From assembly GCF_028389875.1 (NCBI RefSeq), contig NC_084665.1:19376001-19440000 (forward strand): DNA of 64,000 nucleotides. The letters run 5' to 3'. Every line of letters begins with the position of its first letter. Positions within the stretch are counted from its first letter, which is position 1. The translations under genes were made by a program, and so were the position numbers. The DNA comes from Rhea pennata (lineage: Eukaryota; Chordata; Aves; Rheiformes; Rheidae). Below the pieces are notes generated by a model. The model was given only the letters and a program-made list of their open reading frames with translations, made no database searches and had not been told where the DNA came from. Shown in pieces: positions 36,181-50,000 of the stretch.

Positions 36181-36320
36181 ACTGGTTTAGCTTAGTTGGT
36201 TAGAGCGTGGTGCTGCTAATGCCAAGGTCGTGGGTTCAGTCCCGATATGGGCTATGCTGAGGGTTGGACTAGGTGATCTCCAGAGGTCCCTTCCAACCTT
36301 ACCATTCTATGATTCTATGA
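36181..36320 (+). mobile_element. tRNA-Ile-derived SINE with CR1 tail (TguSINE1-like)
   Basis: The head GGTTTAGCTTAGTTGGTTAG then AGCGTGGTGCTGCTAATGCC then AAGGTCGTGGGTTCAGTCCC follows tRNA-Ile with pol III A box (TAGCTTAGTTGG) and B box (GGTTCAGTCCC, a CpG-decayed GGTTCGATCCC). The tail GGGTTGGACTAGGTGATCTC, CAGAGGTCCCTTCCAACCTT and then two ATTCTATG units is the avian CR1 3' end, so CR1 machinery would have mobilised it. The 7-bp GAAACTG at 36178-36184 recurs at 36319-36325 and is a candidate target-site duplication, though both copies overlap the element edges. This architecture is known from the passerine family TguSINE1. It is the youngest-looking mobile element seen here. Confidence 0.9.
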
Positions 36321-38390
36321 AACTGAAGGATGGAGCCACACAGATCTAGAGGAGGTGAACGTTTTGAACAGTAAGCAGCTAGACTAGCAATCTGCAAAGG
36401 AGCTAGTGACTCTTGCGTCATTTCCAGTCCTGCATCAAGGTACTCCATATAGCAGCTACCAGAAATCTGTGATATGCATCAATGGTGCAGTTCTATAATC
36501 TTTGCTGTGTTTTGCAATAAATAATCATAATCATCCTTTCTGGTCCCAAAATAGCTGATACCATTCAAACTTAACAATAGTCATATTGGATCAGACCAGG
36601 AACCTGCCAGTGGTAAATAGCCTGTCTGCTAGCAGTAATAACCTAAAAAAATATATATATAAGAACAAGGTGTATAAAGTGATGCTTTCTTTGATATCAT
36701 ATTCCATTTTCCAGTAATTTGTAGCTGAGGAACTTCCTGAGATGGAAGTTGCATCTGCATCATCTTGTTTAATAGCTTTTAATGGATTCTTCTCCCAAGA
36801 ATTTCTCATTGCTTTTTGAATCCGTTGTACTTTTGTCTTCCATGACATTTTGTGGACATGAGTTTCACAATGTAATAACTGTATCACATGAAAAGCAATT
36901 CTGTTTTAAAGTTTTGCGATCATTTTACTTAGTATACCTAGATTCTGGATTATGAAAATAATTGCAGTCTCTTCCCTGCGATTCATCTTTTTATATTCCT
37001 TATTATAGCCCACGTTACTCATCTCTTCTCTGGTTGAAAAATTGTTTATATAAGTTCTCTAGCTACAGAAGCCGTGCCATCTATCTGATCATTTTTGTTG
37101 CCTTTGTCTGAAACTTTTCTAGTTCTGCTATATGCTTTTTGAGATTGAGGAGAAGAGGGTCTCAGAGGGGAATATGGGACCAGAAATATACCATAATTAC
37201 ATTTCCTACTCGCTCTTTATTTCTTTCTAATAATTTCTGAAGTTGCCTTTTCGACTCCTGTTGAATACTGATGTGATGTTTTCAGAGAATTTTGAACAAA
37301 AGTCCAAGAACTCTCTTCAGAGAAGTAATGTCTAATTTAGTCATTATTGGGTAAATATACCAAGGCTGTTGATCACAATCTAATTAAATTTTTCAAGAAG
37401 TGCTAACTCTTAAGCTATCCTGCTCTTCCTAATAAAACCTAGTGTTCGATGTTCTTTGTTGAAGAGGTTAATGGATACCCTCTGCTTCTTGTCAGTATTT
37501 CTCCTAGTTTATCATCATGTTCTTCATTGCAGCTGTGCTGGGGATACAAGTAGGGACTGCGTAGTTGAAATCTTGTTTGTTTCCTGCATTTAGAGCTTCC
37601 TGGGCAAGCAGCAGTCAGTAGTGGGAGGATGGGAGTTACTGGCGAGAAATAGGGATAATTAAGGATGATTAGTCTGCTTCAGTTATCTCAAAACATTTGC
37701 CTCCTTCAACTTGTTTTTCAACAGAAATGAAGTGAGCCTATGCAGATCCTTCAGTTATCTACAAATTTTCAAGGCTGTGTTAAAAAGGATGACCAACTTC
37801 TGTCAATTGAAGTTATTGGTATCATAATGTCAGGGTACCTCCCAGTCCCTTTAGATAATTTCCTTTGCAATAACTATGTAGGGGAGACAGTGAACTAGTG
37901 CTCGATGTTCTCCTCTTTAAAATCTTAACATTTAGAAACCTCCAGCCCATACTTGGGGGGCACTAGACTCACAGAGCTCAAAGGCCGGTTAGGTCAGCAG
38001 GCAAATCTCGTAGCAGGGAACGGATCCTTGTTCCCCAAGGATGATATCCTAGCTTCCCTTCCTCTCTCAGTTCCTAGGGTATGGCACTTGCTTTCCTAGG
38101 CTGTTTTTGAGCCACAGCACACAAGTGTTTGACACTGCAGGGCTGCCTGCTATCCATGCGTCGGTGCATCACCCTTGTCAGAACCTCGGGCATGCTTGTG
38201 CTGGCAGGGCAGCAGGGTCATAAGCAGTCCCAGACTCCTCTCCATGGCCAAGGTAGACATGAGTATCCTCTCTTCTCTTACACCTTAAAGCTTTAGAGGT
38301 AGCCAACGGTGAATTTGGCTGCTTGGGTTTTTTTCATGCATGTATTGGATTTGCCTCTTTGCAGCAGCTTGTCCAGGATGCCTTTTCTTT

Positions 38391-38421
38391 TCTTCTTCTT
38401 CTTCTTTTTTTTTTTTTTTTT
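38391..38421. repeat. (CTT)n followed by T17
   Basis: TCTTCTTCTTCTTC (38391-38404) is followed by seventeen T (38405-38421). Confidence 0.85.
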
Positions 38422-41400
38422 CCTCACTGAATGCCTGAATAACTCTTGGGTGACAAGAGTTTTCAGCTGCTGCTGTGCATTTGGATGCAAACTGGGCACC
38501 CGCTTACAGCGGCAGAAGCGCTCTGTTTCTGTTTGCAGCTCTCTTACCAAGGAACTGCTGACCCGGTGAAATTCTGCATTGCCTACCTGCAGCCCACCTG
38601 TCGGACGCGTACCATGGGCTAAGTGCGATGGGCTCTTCCTCTGTGCAGAGAATTCCCATGGCCTTCACTTGCTACGGGGATGAACTCTGTGACATCTTAG
38701 AAGAGCAGTTTTTCCCAGTTTATATGAGAGCAATTTAAAGAAAAATATGATTGATGTTTTATGAGGATTTCAATATATGGCTAGTGCTAACCTTGTATAA
38801 TGACGAGAATAACAAAGGTTTGGTAGCGTTTTCCCCAGCTTCCCTAACCTTGTCTTTCACACTCTAGCAAAAAACTTGAGAGACACTTCTTCCACATCCA
38901 CTGTGCTAATGCACAAACCGCAGCGCTTGAACAATAACAGCTTCCTTTGTTTGGTTTGCAGAGGCTTTTGTGTGCTGTTCTGTGCAAATCTAAGTACATT
39001 TACTGCTAAACTAGATGCTTTATAAAAGGCCAAAAATAATGAAGTGCTCTGCAACGACAGAGTGGCTATTACAGTTGAAGAGCCCTCAGTTGTTTGTCTT
39101 GTGTATGATGTTTTTTGGAAAAAAAACATCTTAGTAAAAGCCCTTTACATCAAATAGTCCAAACATTATTGACTTTCATGTGAATTGAAGGTCTCAGAGA
39201 TACTCAAGATCAGACCCCTATGAGATGAGGTTCATTTTCGGTACTGTGACTGCCAAATGTGACATTACTGCCATGCACAGTCCTGTTGTGTCTCATGACA
39301 AAGAAGAGAGATTCTGTACTAAGATTAGGAAGAGTTCACCAGTTGGCAGAACTAAAACAAGCCCAATGCAGGAGGGAAGATATATTCTGGGTCATCATGT
39401 TCCTTTCCCCACAACTTCAGTTGCAATCCCATTTAAAATTCATATAACTCCCTTTTAAAATTAGTTGAGATTCCTGTTGCTACTACAAGAAGGTTATTGC
39501 CGAACCTCCTTCCTCTGCTGTTCAGAAGCTTTGTTTTAATTTCCGGATTTACTTTCTTCACATCATTTGTATTTCTTTGCTCTCATGCCAAAAGCGTTGT
39601 TTGGTTTTAATGACTCAGTTCTTTCCTGTTATTAATCTCCATACATATTAAAGATGGCCACCCTATACCTTCCTCCTCGTTGTTTTTCTATTTGTGGTAT
39701 TTTTTTTCCCCTCTCATCAGTTAAGATCTCCATTTTCCTGTCCACGCTAATAACTGTGCACGTGATCCACTCCAAACTCATCCCTCTGGAATGCACCTGA
39801 GCAGAAATTGCTCTGATTGAAAGTTCAATTGTGTTTTATGTCTTGTATTGACTGATGATTCCTGCCAATCTCTAAATGCATGACCATAGATGCACTTTCT
39901 CCTTAGTACAGGACTTGTATCCAGGCATCTGTTTCTTCGCATAAGGCTTTATGTTCCTCCTCCTCTTCTCAGAAGAGTGAACCATCACTGAAATAGTCTG
40001 TTTCTGTGCGAGTAACTTCCACAGCATTTCTTGTAGCTCTATAAAACAGAGTAGTTCCGGTTTAGACGGACGAAGCTGAAAGACTTAGATCTAGCAATAT
40101 TAGTAGGAATAGTTGGAAGATCTCTCTTTCTCTCTTTCCCTTCCAGTACAGCCTCTTAACGTGTACCTTGCTTTTAGCCACTCCCTTGTTGCTCTCAGCT
40201 CTTCTACTAACCTTCAGCTTTTCCAGTCTCCTGGATTTCCTACATGGCATTGTCTCAAGTATTTTGCCTGCACAGGTGGGATATAAGGCACTAAACCTTG
40301 TTTAGAAGATTGATTACCTTAACAAATATAGATTTTAGGGCTGCTACTTTCCCTGAACCCAGGTCACCTTTCAGCCCTTCTCTATTCACATCCTCTTTTA
40401 CACTTCAGGACATGTTCAGCCTTGCATTTCACTGGGATCAAACTAACAGGTCTGCACATCTATGCCACCCTCCTCTTTACTAAGTATAGATGCTGTATCT
40501 CTGGTCTTATGGTACCTCCTCTGGCTTGATAGATTTGTTTAAAAAAAATCTTTGCTACTGACTTGCAATTACATGTGCCCTATGGCACCTAACAAATAGG
40601 AACAGGCTGCAATGAATATAGAGGAGATTCGCAGTGGTGAGATTGCTAGACACAAGTGTAATTCTGTGTTTCTTTTCCAATCCAAAGCTGAAACAGCCTT
40701 TGGTATCTAGTGACATCATGTAGAATTATTGGGAAATTATTTTCTATTTTTTACAGAAAATTTCAGTGAAGAAAAGCAATTCACTTTCATTAGCAAAGCA
40801 GTACTGAAAATTTTGACTTCATGAAAACCAGATACTTTTTCAGAGAAAACACAGTGCTTTCACTGTTCTGCCCAGAAGCATTTTTAGTTTAGACTTAGGA
40901 AGGGATCATGGAAAGGATGGAGGACAACTTTACACCTTGACCAGCACGTCTGATTTTCATTGTAAAGGCTTTTTGGTTTCTCTTCATTTGTTTTGCCTGA
41001 CTTCTGTGATATCCAAAGAAGCAGGCAGTGGTAGTAATCTCAGGTGTTGTGGGCAGGGCAGGACTGCACTAGAGAAAGAAGGCAAGGAGAGGAGAGAAAG
41101 GACTTTCAAGCAGACCCCACAAGAGATGAGTTGGGGCTTCTGCGCTCCATCCCCATGCATGCAATACTCAGGCTGACACATGGGAACCAGTTTACCTAAA
41201 CCCTCTGCCTCATTCACATGTAAACTAGGACTGTCATTAAAGCCTCTTTTGCTAAATAAAGCCCTTTGAAATCCTTTAATGAGAAGTACCAGGCATTAAA
41301 AACACCTAAGCCTTTGGTTCAGCTTTGATGACTCTTCTTAATGTAGGGAATACGTGTCCCTCTGCATTTCTAGTACCTGGTTATTGAATGTGCAGTGAGA

Positions 41401-42620
41401 AGTGAAGATACATGGGCTGAGGGCTGGAGGGGGCAGAGGGGCAGGAGGGCTTCCCTAGTTGGATATGAGCTATTTGTTGTCTCTTGGCAGCCTTTATCCT
41501 GCAGCACTGCTTCTGAGCTCCTGTACTTGATAGGTAACGGTGCCTTCAGACCTGGAAAGGTCTCTAGGATTGAGGCAGATGCGTTAAAAAAAAAGTTTCA
41601 GTGCAGCATGCACATGCTGAGTTTATTATGCTTGTGTTTTAATTAAATGCCGTTCAGTGTAAAGATGAAGTCTTTGCTCATTGAGATAGACACTTTAAAT
41701 TCTCTGTTACAGGAGTGAGGGGTATTCAGTGTTGAGGGCACTAGCAGCAAGGCTGAGTTGGGAATAGTGCTAGTGGTTGTGTTTTAACTGTTTCCCAGCT
41801 GTTGTGTTCCTAAGTTAGTGACTGTTTAGCTCACTCGACATCAGTTTGTTCCCTGTAGACGGAAGACAAAAAGAATAACATGACAAGTAGTTAATCATTC
41901 CCATGAACCTTCTTTGAAGCAGTTCATCATTCGGGATAGCTTGATTGTTTAGGCAGTATTCCTTATTATAAGAGCTGAAGCTGCCAAACTCGACTGATTT
42001 AGGACATGATATTGGACATTTCTCTTTCTACACATCACTTCACCTAACTACATGAAGATAAGTATTACACTTGTTGTCTCTCTCCTTAGGGACAGTCTAT
42101 AGCAAAACTGATTAAAGTTTGTAAAACATGTTTTTAGGAAGTGTATGTGAATTTCAATGAACCAAAGCTACTTAAAAAAAAAAAGTTTTCAGCTCTCCAT
42201 AGATATAAACTGTGTCTCCAAAACAAGAAAAATAGTTATTTTGCCATTGTTCCATTAATTCTACCGGGGGATTTTTTTCACTTTGAGCAGGCAGAGGATT
42301 ACCACTAATGTTTTCTTCTTCCGTTTCTATCAGGATAACATGGATTGCAAGGCGAGAGGAAGGAAAATGTTTCAGATCAGACTAAAATGATATTTTTATT
42401 CACTTGTGTGCCTGTGCCTAAATATTAAGGCATCTGGGCACATCAGGGTCTTGTCACTTTAAGAACATTGCCAGAGAGCCATCTTCCAAATGATGACATT
42501 TATATATTTTAATAAAATGTGTTGTGTTCAGAGGAATTTTCAATACAGTAATTTGGTACTCTATATAAGTTCTTGGTTACAGACTTATCCATCAAATTTG
42601 TTCAGCGCTACAAGTTAAAG

Positions 42621-42635
42621 TTTTTTTTTTTTTTT
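42621..42635. repeat. Poly(T) tract, 15 T
   Basis: Uninterrupted run of 15 T. Confidence 0.9.
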
Positions 42636-45600
42636 CTAACTGTCAGTGTGACTAGCTCCCACTGCTCTTATAGAAACCAATTTTTTTTTCCTACTCCATA
42701 TATCATCATTACTATGTACACTAAAGAATGTAGAGTCTGGGCTTGACTGACTGGCTTTTTTTCTTAGAGTTGCATGAGGCAAAGCAGCGCACGGCTTGCT
42801 CATCCAAACTGATTCAGGGTTTGAAGGTACCCTGTGATACAAATTTACTGAGTCAGATAAGAAAAGTTGGAAGGCACAAGTGGAGTGGATAAGGACAGTT
42901 GCAAAATCCTATGGATTCTTTCAGAATTGATTTGAGAGTTTTTGGTGTTTTGCTTTGTTTTCTTTTTCTGGCATTGGTGCAGTACATTTTGACAAGCCTC
43001 AGCAGTTTTAGAAAAGCATTCAGAAGGTTTTGATGCTCATCTGAACCAATTCCATCTAATCAGAACATGAGCTGAATGTTACTATTCACAGGAAGCAATT
43101 GTATTCATAGAATTTCATCTTTTCTTGTATCCTCAATTTGTCCTCTGACAGAAGCATCTTTTACTAATCTGTCCTTCCACTGTTATCGATTGGCTGTTTA
43201 TTATGCCAAAGCGTCTAGCTTATATTTACACATAAGCTGCTAGGTGAATGGATTTGACAATCATAATTTGAAATTCTCATAGTTTTGAGTGAAAGCACTG
43301 TCATACTCCTGTCAGCTTTCAGGGGTAACGGGTATAGACTTCCAGGACAAATGCTTGTGATTTCAAATGTTAAACTTATTTCAGCTTTCTGAGTATTCCC
43401 CTCCTGTTGCTGCTTCAGGGTGCATGGCTGTTAGTAGACCTAGTGGTGTATGCAGAAGAAAACACCACAGCAAGGATGCAGATCTACTACGCAACGAGCT
43501 CATGTAGGAGATTACATTGCGGTGCAGTTCAGACCTACAAATACAGCTCGCGACTAGCTTACTCCAGCCAGTGCCAAGCTCAGAGCCAGGTTACGTCCTT
43601 TGCCCTTCAGGGTTTTGCAGTGCCTAGTGGTTGGATGCTCAATACTACTTTAAAGCCAATTCAGGTATATACCTGCATTAGCCTGCAGCCCTTGTTGTAA
43701 CTGCAGAGGTGCCGCACTGTGACTGGGGCTTCGCTAACGAATGCCAAAGTGCTGAAATATTTACTCAAAGCTCATTAAGTTTGTTTGCTCATGCCAAGTT
43801 GTGCTAAAATTGTCAAGCCAGTGGCTTGTTACTTTCTACTTGTAGCTGGGTCAGATATATAAGAACTGTCTTCGCACTTACTCATATACTACTTAGGTAA
43901 ATGGCAAAAGGCGCAAAATAACCAGACTATTTATTTATTTATTATTTTTTTTTAATCCACAGAACAGCTAAGTGAGGTTTGGCAGTATTTCATCCTGGAT
44001 AGACACTGTTTGCACATTGGCCTATCCCAGCCATGCTGAAGGACCTGACTGCAGTCAGCTCATTTTTCCCTTGAGAAATGAGATGTGCTCCTAGTGCAGC
44101 AGAACAGCAAGCGCATGTCTAATGCCCTCTGTAGCTGGCAGACCCTGAATTGCCAGGCTTTAAGTAGATGTACTGCTGACGTAACGGCTATTAATGTGAT
44201 TTATGTGGCTTATCAAAAATGCCCAAGAATGCTTCTCTGCTGTCTAAATAGCACTGTCATTTTCCCCAGACATTGCATCTCACTGCTCTCTAGCTTCACT
44301 CTTCCCCTCTTTCTCAAGCTTTTGGTCATCAATGCCTTTGCTCAAGTCTATAAGATCTGGCCAGCTTTTCTGCTTGTTTATACCCCTCTCCCCGCTATGG
44401 AAGAGTACAGTGGAAATGCCAAGTGCTTGTGCACAGATGTCATGCAGAGGTGGTAATGTGAGGAGGATGCAGAGTCCTGCTGCCAGTGAGCCCTAGTCAC
44501 CTGGGCTGCTCTCTGGGGACTGCATCGCCTGCTGTAGCTAATACAAGCTATGGACTCCACTTGTGACTAATGACATACAACTGGAAAGTGCCTATTTATT
44601 GTTTTAGCTAAAGTTTTCCTCTGGTTGTACCTTCACTGAATTATTTTAGTCTGAAGGTAAAGAACTTTGATTTCACAGTGGGGCTATCGTTTTCGTCTGG
44701 AAACTCATTTCTTGGAAGCCTCATCCTAATATCAAATCCAGTTTTGTTTCTGGATGGTTCCCTGCCATTTTGGGTTAAATTGTTTCTTAGCTGGTTTGGA
44801 ATAGGCCAGAAGAAGAACACAATGGTACGAAGTGAGGAATCGTGCAGACGATAGAAGCCTAACAGTTGAAAGCAGTTAAAGTACAGCTCATACCCTGACT
44901 CATTCCTTGTGTTTGGTTGACTGAGGGTTTCCTCTCTGGGAGTTTGTGCTTGTGAGGTTGCTTGCTGAAGGGTTAGCTGGAGGACAGTTCTCGTGAGGGT
45001 GATGAAGTAATACATTGCATGCTAATCTCAGAGCAGCTACTTGCAAAGTAAAGCGCTAATCAGCGAGGGAGAAGCTGGCTGAACTGTGTTCCTTAGTCAA
45101 AGAAAAAAATTAGATATGCAAGATAGTCTCTCCTCTAGCCCTAGGAATAACTCTCCATGTTTTTGTGGACCAGTTTTATGACCTGGGGTTGATCCTGCAA
45201 GGAGCAATTACTGAATGAGTTGTGAAGGTGACTTAGTAAAACCACTCTGGAGGGACCATGTGTTTGAGGCAGGTGGGACGTAACGCTGTACTCCGGAAAG
45301 CACTGAGATGAGGTGGGAGTTCTGGGAGGACTCGCAGCTGAGGCGAATGCTCATGCCAAACTTGCTTCTACGTCTGTTTTGTCTTCCTTCTTCATTAAAC
45401 CAAATTTTAGGAAAGCTGAAGAGAGGAAAGATGCCAATGTGGAAGAAAGGAGGCAGGGAGAGGGGATTTGAGTCAGTGTGTCAGACCTGGAAAATGTTGA
45501 AAATTGGAAAATTTGGAAAACCAATAAGCTACATCATATTTGGTATTTCTAGGATGTGGTTGTGGTTGCTAATAGCCTTACTGTGATATCATCTGTTGGA

Positions 45601-46944
45601 CTTTCTTATCCCTGTTTGTTGATGGCATTTCTGTGAGTCCTTGAAACATGCTGGGCATCTCTCCATTTCCTTCCTTTTGGTTAGCTCTCCAGCCTGCTTT
45701 ATCCAAACCCTAACACAGTCAAAGCTAGAAGACATGCAGTTAATATTCTGCTTGGAAATACGTTTTGAATAATGCTGCATATATTTTACAGATTTTATAT
45801 CCATTCTGTAATATTCTAACTGCCTCCTTCACTGATATACAGCCTCTACTTTTGGTCCTATAGTAAGGGAAAAAAAATACTATATTACTTCCTGGCTCTT
45901 CTCTCCTTATTTTCCAATTCTCTCTTTCTTTGAAATATGGTTTATTTTGTTCTTTCTATTTCCGTTCCAAATATGTATTATGTATCCTGATCCACATATG
46001 CACTTCCTAGTAATGTTTATTACTTAACTCAGGATAATTCTGCTTTACAGGAGCTAGCTTGATTTCCTTCTGTCTTCCTGTCTTTCTATCTTTGTCTTTA
46101 GTCTGCCTGCCTATTTTATTTGCATTGTTGGTGGAATGTTCTCAGGTTAAAAATAATATATTTATGAAATAAGCATTCTTGCAGAAATACTAGAACAACA
46201 TTACAAATTATTGAAAGTACAAGTGTTTTGAAAATCTAATTTCTATCTTTTCAAAAAAAAAGCACTTTAAAGCATGGTGCTATATAAGTCTAATTACTTT
46301 TAACCATCTATTTTGTTTATTACTTTATCATTTATTTCCCCAATGAAATAAGACAAGCAAGTTTTACTTTTTTTTTTCTTGTTGGTTTTGGTTTGTGCAC
46401 TGGTATCTTAGATGTTTAGCTTCCCAGTAGTGCAGAGAATATTTGATTGCTTTATTCCTTTCCCTTGGAAGGCATGATAGGTAAAACGCTAAAGAGGTGA
46501 AACCTCAGTGTCTTATTTTCTTCTGTGTAGCTCCCTATCTGTCATTGTAAAGCAGGATTCTTCTTTTTCTTTTTCTTTGCAAATATTCAGTTATGTTGTT
46601 TCCATTTCAAGGTGAGATTTGGAAGAATCAGTGCTAGAATCTATCTGTGGAAAGAGAGACATTTGTATTTTTTATATTTTTCCCTAGTTCATTCTTACTT
46701 TATAGATTAGGATATGTATCAGGTGTGCATTTAATATTCTAGTTAAGAACCACCACTTGTACTAGATATGTGCTGTATGTTATTTATTTGTGACCCTGTT
46801 CAGAGAATAGCAGAGTTCTTAGATTTAGCCAGATGAAAACTGTAAGCTGGTCCACCAAAACAGCGTTTCACAGTTCTGAATAGTGAGGATCATTCCTCTA
46901 CCCTGAGGATGGGGGTGGCCAGGGCATTTCCTCTACAGTTTTTA

Positions 46945-47090
46945 CTTTGTCGAGAATGGGAGGCAGCGAAGACACCGTCCAGCCGCTCTGCCTGGCGAGA
47001 AGGCGGATAAGTCTTTGCACAGTGCTGACCACCTGCGGGGAGCTCAGGCGGTGACCCCACGCCGGCAGCTCAGCCTCGGGAAAGGATTTA
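46945..47090. promoter_or_regulatory. Orphan CpG-rich patch
   Basis: About 11 CpG occur in 140 bases, with a few more up to 47170, in otherwise CpG-poor intron. Includes GGCGAGAAGGCGG and CACGCCGGCAGC. A 65-codon minus frame (46898-47095) overlaps but shows no recognisable domain. It may be a regulatory element, a decayed CpG-rich insertion or an unrecognised exon. Confidence 0.3.
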
Positions 47091-50000
47091 CTCACTGCAC
47101 AGCTGCCTTTCTCCCTCTTTTTCGTACCTGTATCACCACTCTCGGACGTGATACCCTTCAGATAACGGTTCTGCAGACTGTGACTTTTGTGTCACAGTGA
47201 AGCTTTCCCAGAAGCAGCTCCTTTGAACCAGGAGGCCTTTGTGAAGTGCAGGCTCTCCTCTTCAGCTTTGCTTCTAACAACCCAGAATATCAGCGGGGAG
47301 GATCCAAGATTCAGTTCTCCAGTAATTCCTCAACCTACATCTCTCACCTCCCCTTTCCAGAAAGCTACTTTTGTCTCCCTTAAATCTTGAATTCTTCCCC
47401 TCAATGTAACTATAAAACCTGCAAGCATCTCACAGAAATCTGAATGTCTGCAGATAAGGTAAGATGTCTCAGACAAATGTTGCCTGCCTGCAAGAGGTCT
47501 TTGATATGCTTTTTAAAATCAGCATCCATTTCCTTCCAGAGGACTGATCTATCCCATTTGTGATGTATTCTCACTTCCCTACCAAAGCAATAAACAACCT
47601 TTTTAAAATTCTCTCTGATCACTGATAAACCACATGAATATTATCCTCCATCCAGGATCTGAGTAGCTTGCTCCCATGCTTGCTTTCATTTGTCAAAGTA
47701 GCTGAGAGGTTTGCACAAACAATGAGTTCATGGAGGCAGTGAGCAAACACAAGTCTTCAGCTGGAGAGTCCATCTTTCTGTGAACCGACAACATTACAGA
47801 TTATCTGCTGGGCTATCTGACTTAAATTCAGAGAAACACATCATCTTTGGCTTTATTACCGCATCCTATGTGAGCGAGTCGGTCTTAATCCTTTGCCTTT
47901 TACAGGCATTGCTGTTATCCTCATGTCACCTAACATCCAGTCCTGCCAATACAGGGCTCCAGTTGCCCTCCATAAGTGAAATTCTTGGCCTAATAGTCTT
48001 AAGTAGTGGCTAGGATGTTAATTGAGATCTTCTGCCTCAGAACTTCTGAAATAACCTCATCTGGACCATTTTGTTCCCATCTGAAAAGCACTCTATACAT
48101 CTCTGACCTGTTGCTAGAGGTAACCAGAGAATATTAGCCCATTCTGGTCACTGTGATCCAGGAGATTTTCTTTAATAGCTAGCCTGAAATGGTCAAGACT
48201 AACTCACACTGGTGAGTTGTCATCCTACCAAGACTAAGGTTAAAGCATTAGTCCACCAAGAGTTTTTCATTTTAGTCTCTTGCCTGTTACTGATCTGAGC
48301 TTTCTTTTCAGCTGAACCCCAGTTTTCATTACATGCACAGTGGTGATAATGGTATCAACTTGCTTATATCATGTTGAGATCTACTAATTTATAGAGCTGT
48401 AAAAGCCAAATAGGAGGATGAAGACAATCTGGGGAGGAGTAGAGGCTTGTATTGCTGTTCCTTTTCATGTGTGTTTCCTCTAGTTATGTAGATGATGATT
48501 ATTTCCAGGGAGATCAATCTTGCTTTATTAATTTGAAGGAAAAATGAAGATGTAAATTATCAAACTTATCAAGAAAGCTACATAAAGCCAGGGAGATGTT
48601 ACATTTACTCAGTGGCACACAGTGGACCTGATTCTGCATTCAGCGTGCACCTGTGGTTCCTGCTAGCTAACCCTGCGCCAGAGTAGCCTCAACCTCAAGC
48701 AGCTGCTGGAGCAGCTCCTCTCAGAGCCTGCCGAGCTGGTGCAACTCCTTGAAAAGGTTGAGAACAGTTTTGTGGATTGTACTCCTCCAACTCCAGCTGG
48801 CTTCTCTGGGAAACATTTTATTCACATTTGGTATACGCTGTGTTTGCTGCATCTCTCATCGGTATTCTGCCTCTTCTTTCAAGCTGGTTTTAGAGTTTTC
48901 TCTGAGCTGTAATGACTGATGGATTATGGAGGCTGTGATCTAATATCCTGACTGGATTTGCAATTTGGTAACAACATGATAACTTCCTACCAGTAACTGC
49001 ACAGGGAGAATAGAAATGAAAAATTCCTGAATAAGTATGAATATTAGAGTTCAAAATAGGAAAGGGCATTTAAAAATCTTAGGAAGATTGGGTGGCTCAG
49101 GCTTTCACTCTGAGTGGATGCTATGGTAGGAATCTACTGCAGCTCAGTTGTGCACAGAGGCGTCGCCACTGCTTTCAGCGCTCCACAGGTACCAGATACT
49201 GCCTTGCTAGTGACAGAAAAACCTTAATATGACCAAATTGCCCAGGAATATGAGTCCTTTAAAACATAACTCAATCAAGTAGATCCATGGGCCTGAATAG
49301 CCCTAGCTGTGTAGGGTGAGGTGTTCATTTTGTAAAAGTCACTTTTCTGTAGAATCTCAGCCAAAATCACAGCCTGTTCATTCTTTAACAGAGAATCATT
49401 TTTTCCTCCTACAATGCCTTGCAATATTATTACTAACAATAGGTGATCTTATTCCTTTCTTTTGGTATATCCTGACCAAACTGTGAAAAGCCAAACTGAA
49501 TCGTTACAGAGGTGGAAAATAAAGGTTTACTGCATAGTCCTCTACATAGTGTTATATCACGCACATGCAAAGTATGACTTCTGATACTTCATTTTTATGA
49601 CGGAGAAAAGGAATCTAGGTAGTTAAAATCAGAATGGCATTGAGTTAACACATTATTTTGCTGAAGGCCATGGTAAAATCCAGGGCTTGGAAAGGGGAGA
49701 CAAAGTCAGTTCATCCTTACTATAATTGCAAGGCTACGGTCTTGTTTGCTTAGATGCTATGGTGATAGACTCAGAAATGGCTCTTGGTAAATACAACATA
49801 CTTTGGTATATTGGTTTAGCTGTTCCAGGAATGTTTAATCGCCTAGTGAAATTGTCTACTAAAGTGATGCTGAAATTGGCCTTGGTTGTATGGCTTCTTT
49901 GAAGCTTAGCCTGATCATTTCCTCATAGATTATGGTAAATTTGTTTTGTGATCCTATTAAGAAAAAACCCAGTCATCATTATAAAATTGCTAGTTTGTCT

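Larger units (their letters stand above)
36326..46944. other. Intronic sequence with minor simple repeats
   Basis: No gene was recognised. Homopolymer and CTT tracts are listed separately. A stretch at about 45185-45230 (GTTGATCCTGCAAGGAGCAA) recalls the old amniote repeat noted at 13.5 and 34.9 kb but is too short to call. Plus frames at 43407-43700 and 44085-44456 show no recognisable protein. Confidence 0.55.

Noticed and set aside
36181..36260. Functional tRNA-Ile gene
   Set aside because: The anticodon loop is altered, the B box is mutated, there is no proper acceptor stem or terminator, and it is fused to a CR1 tail. It is a SINE head.
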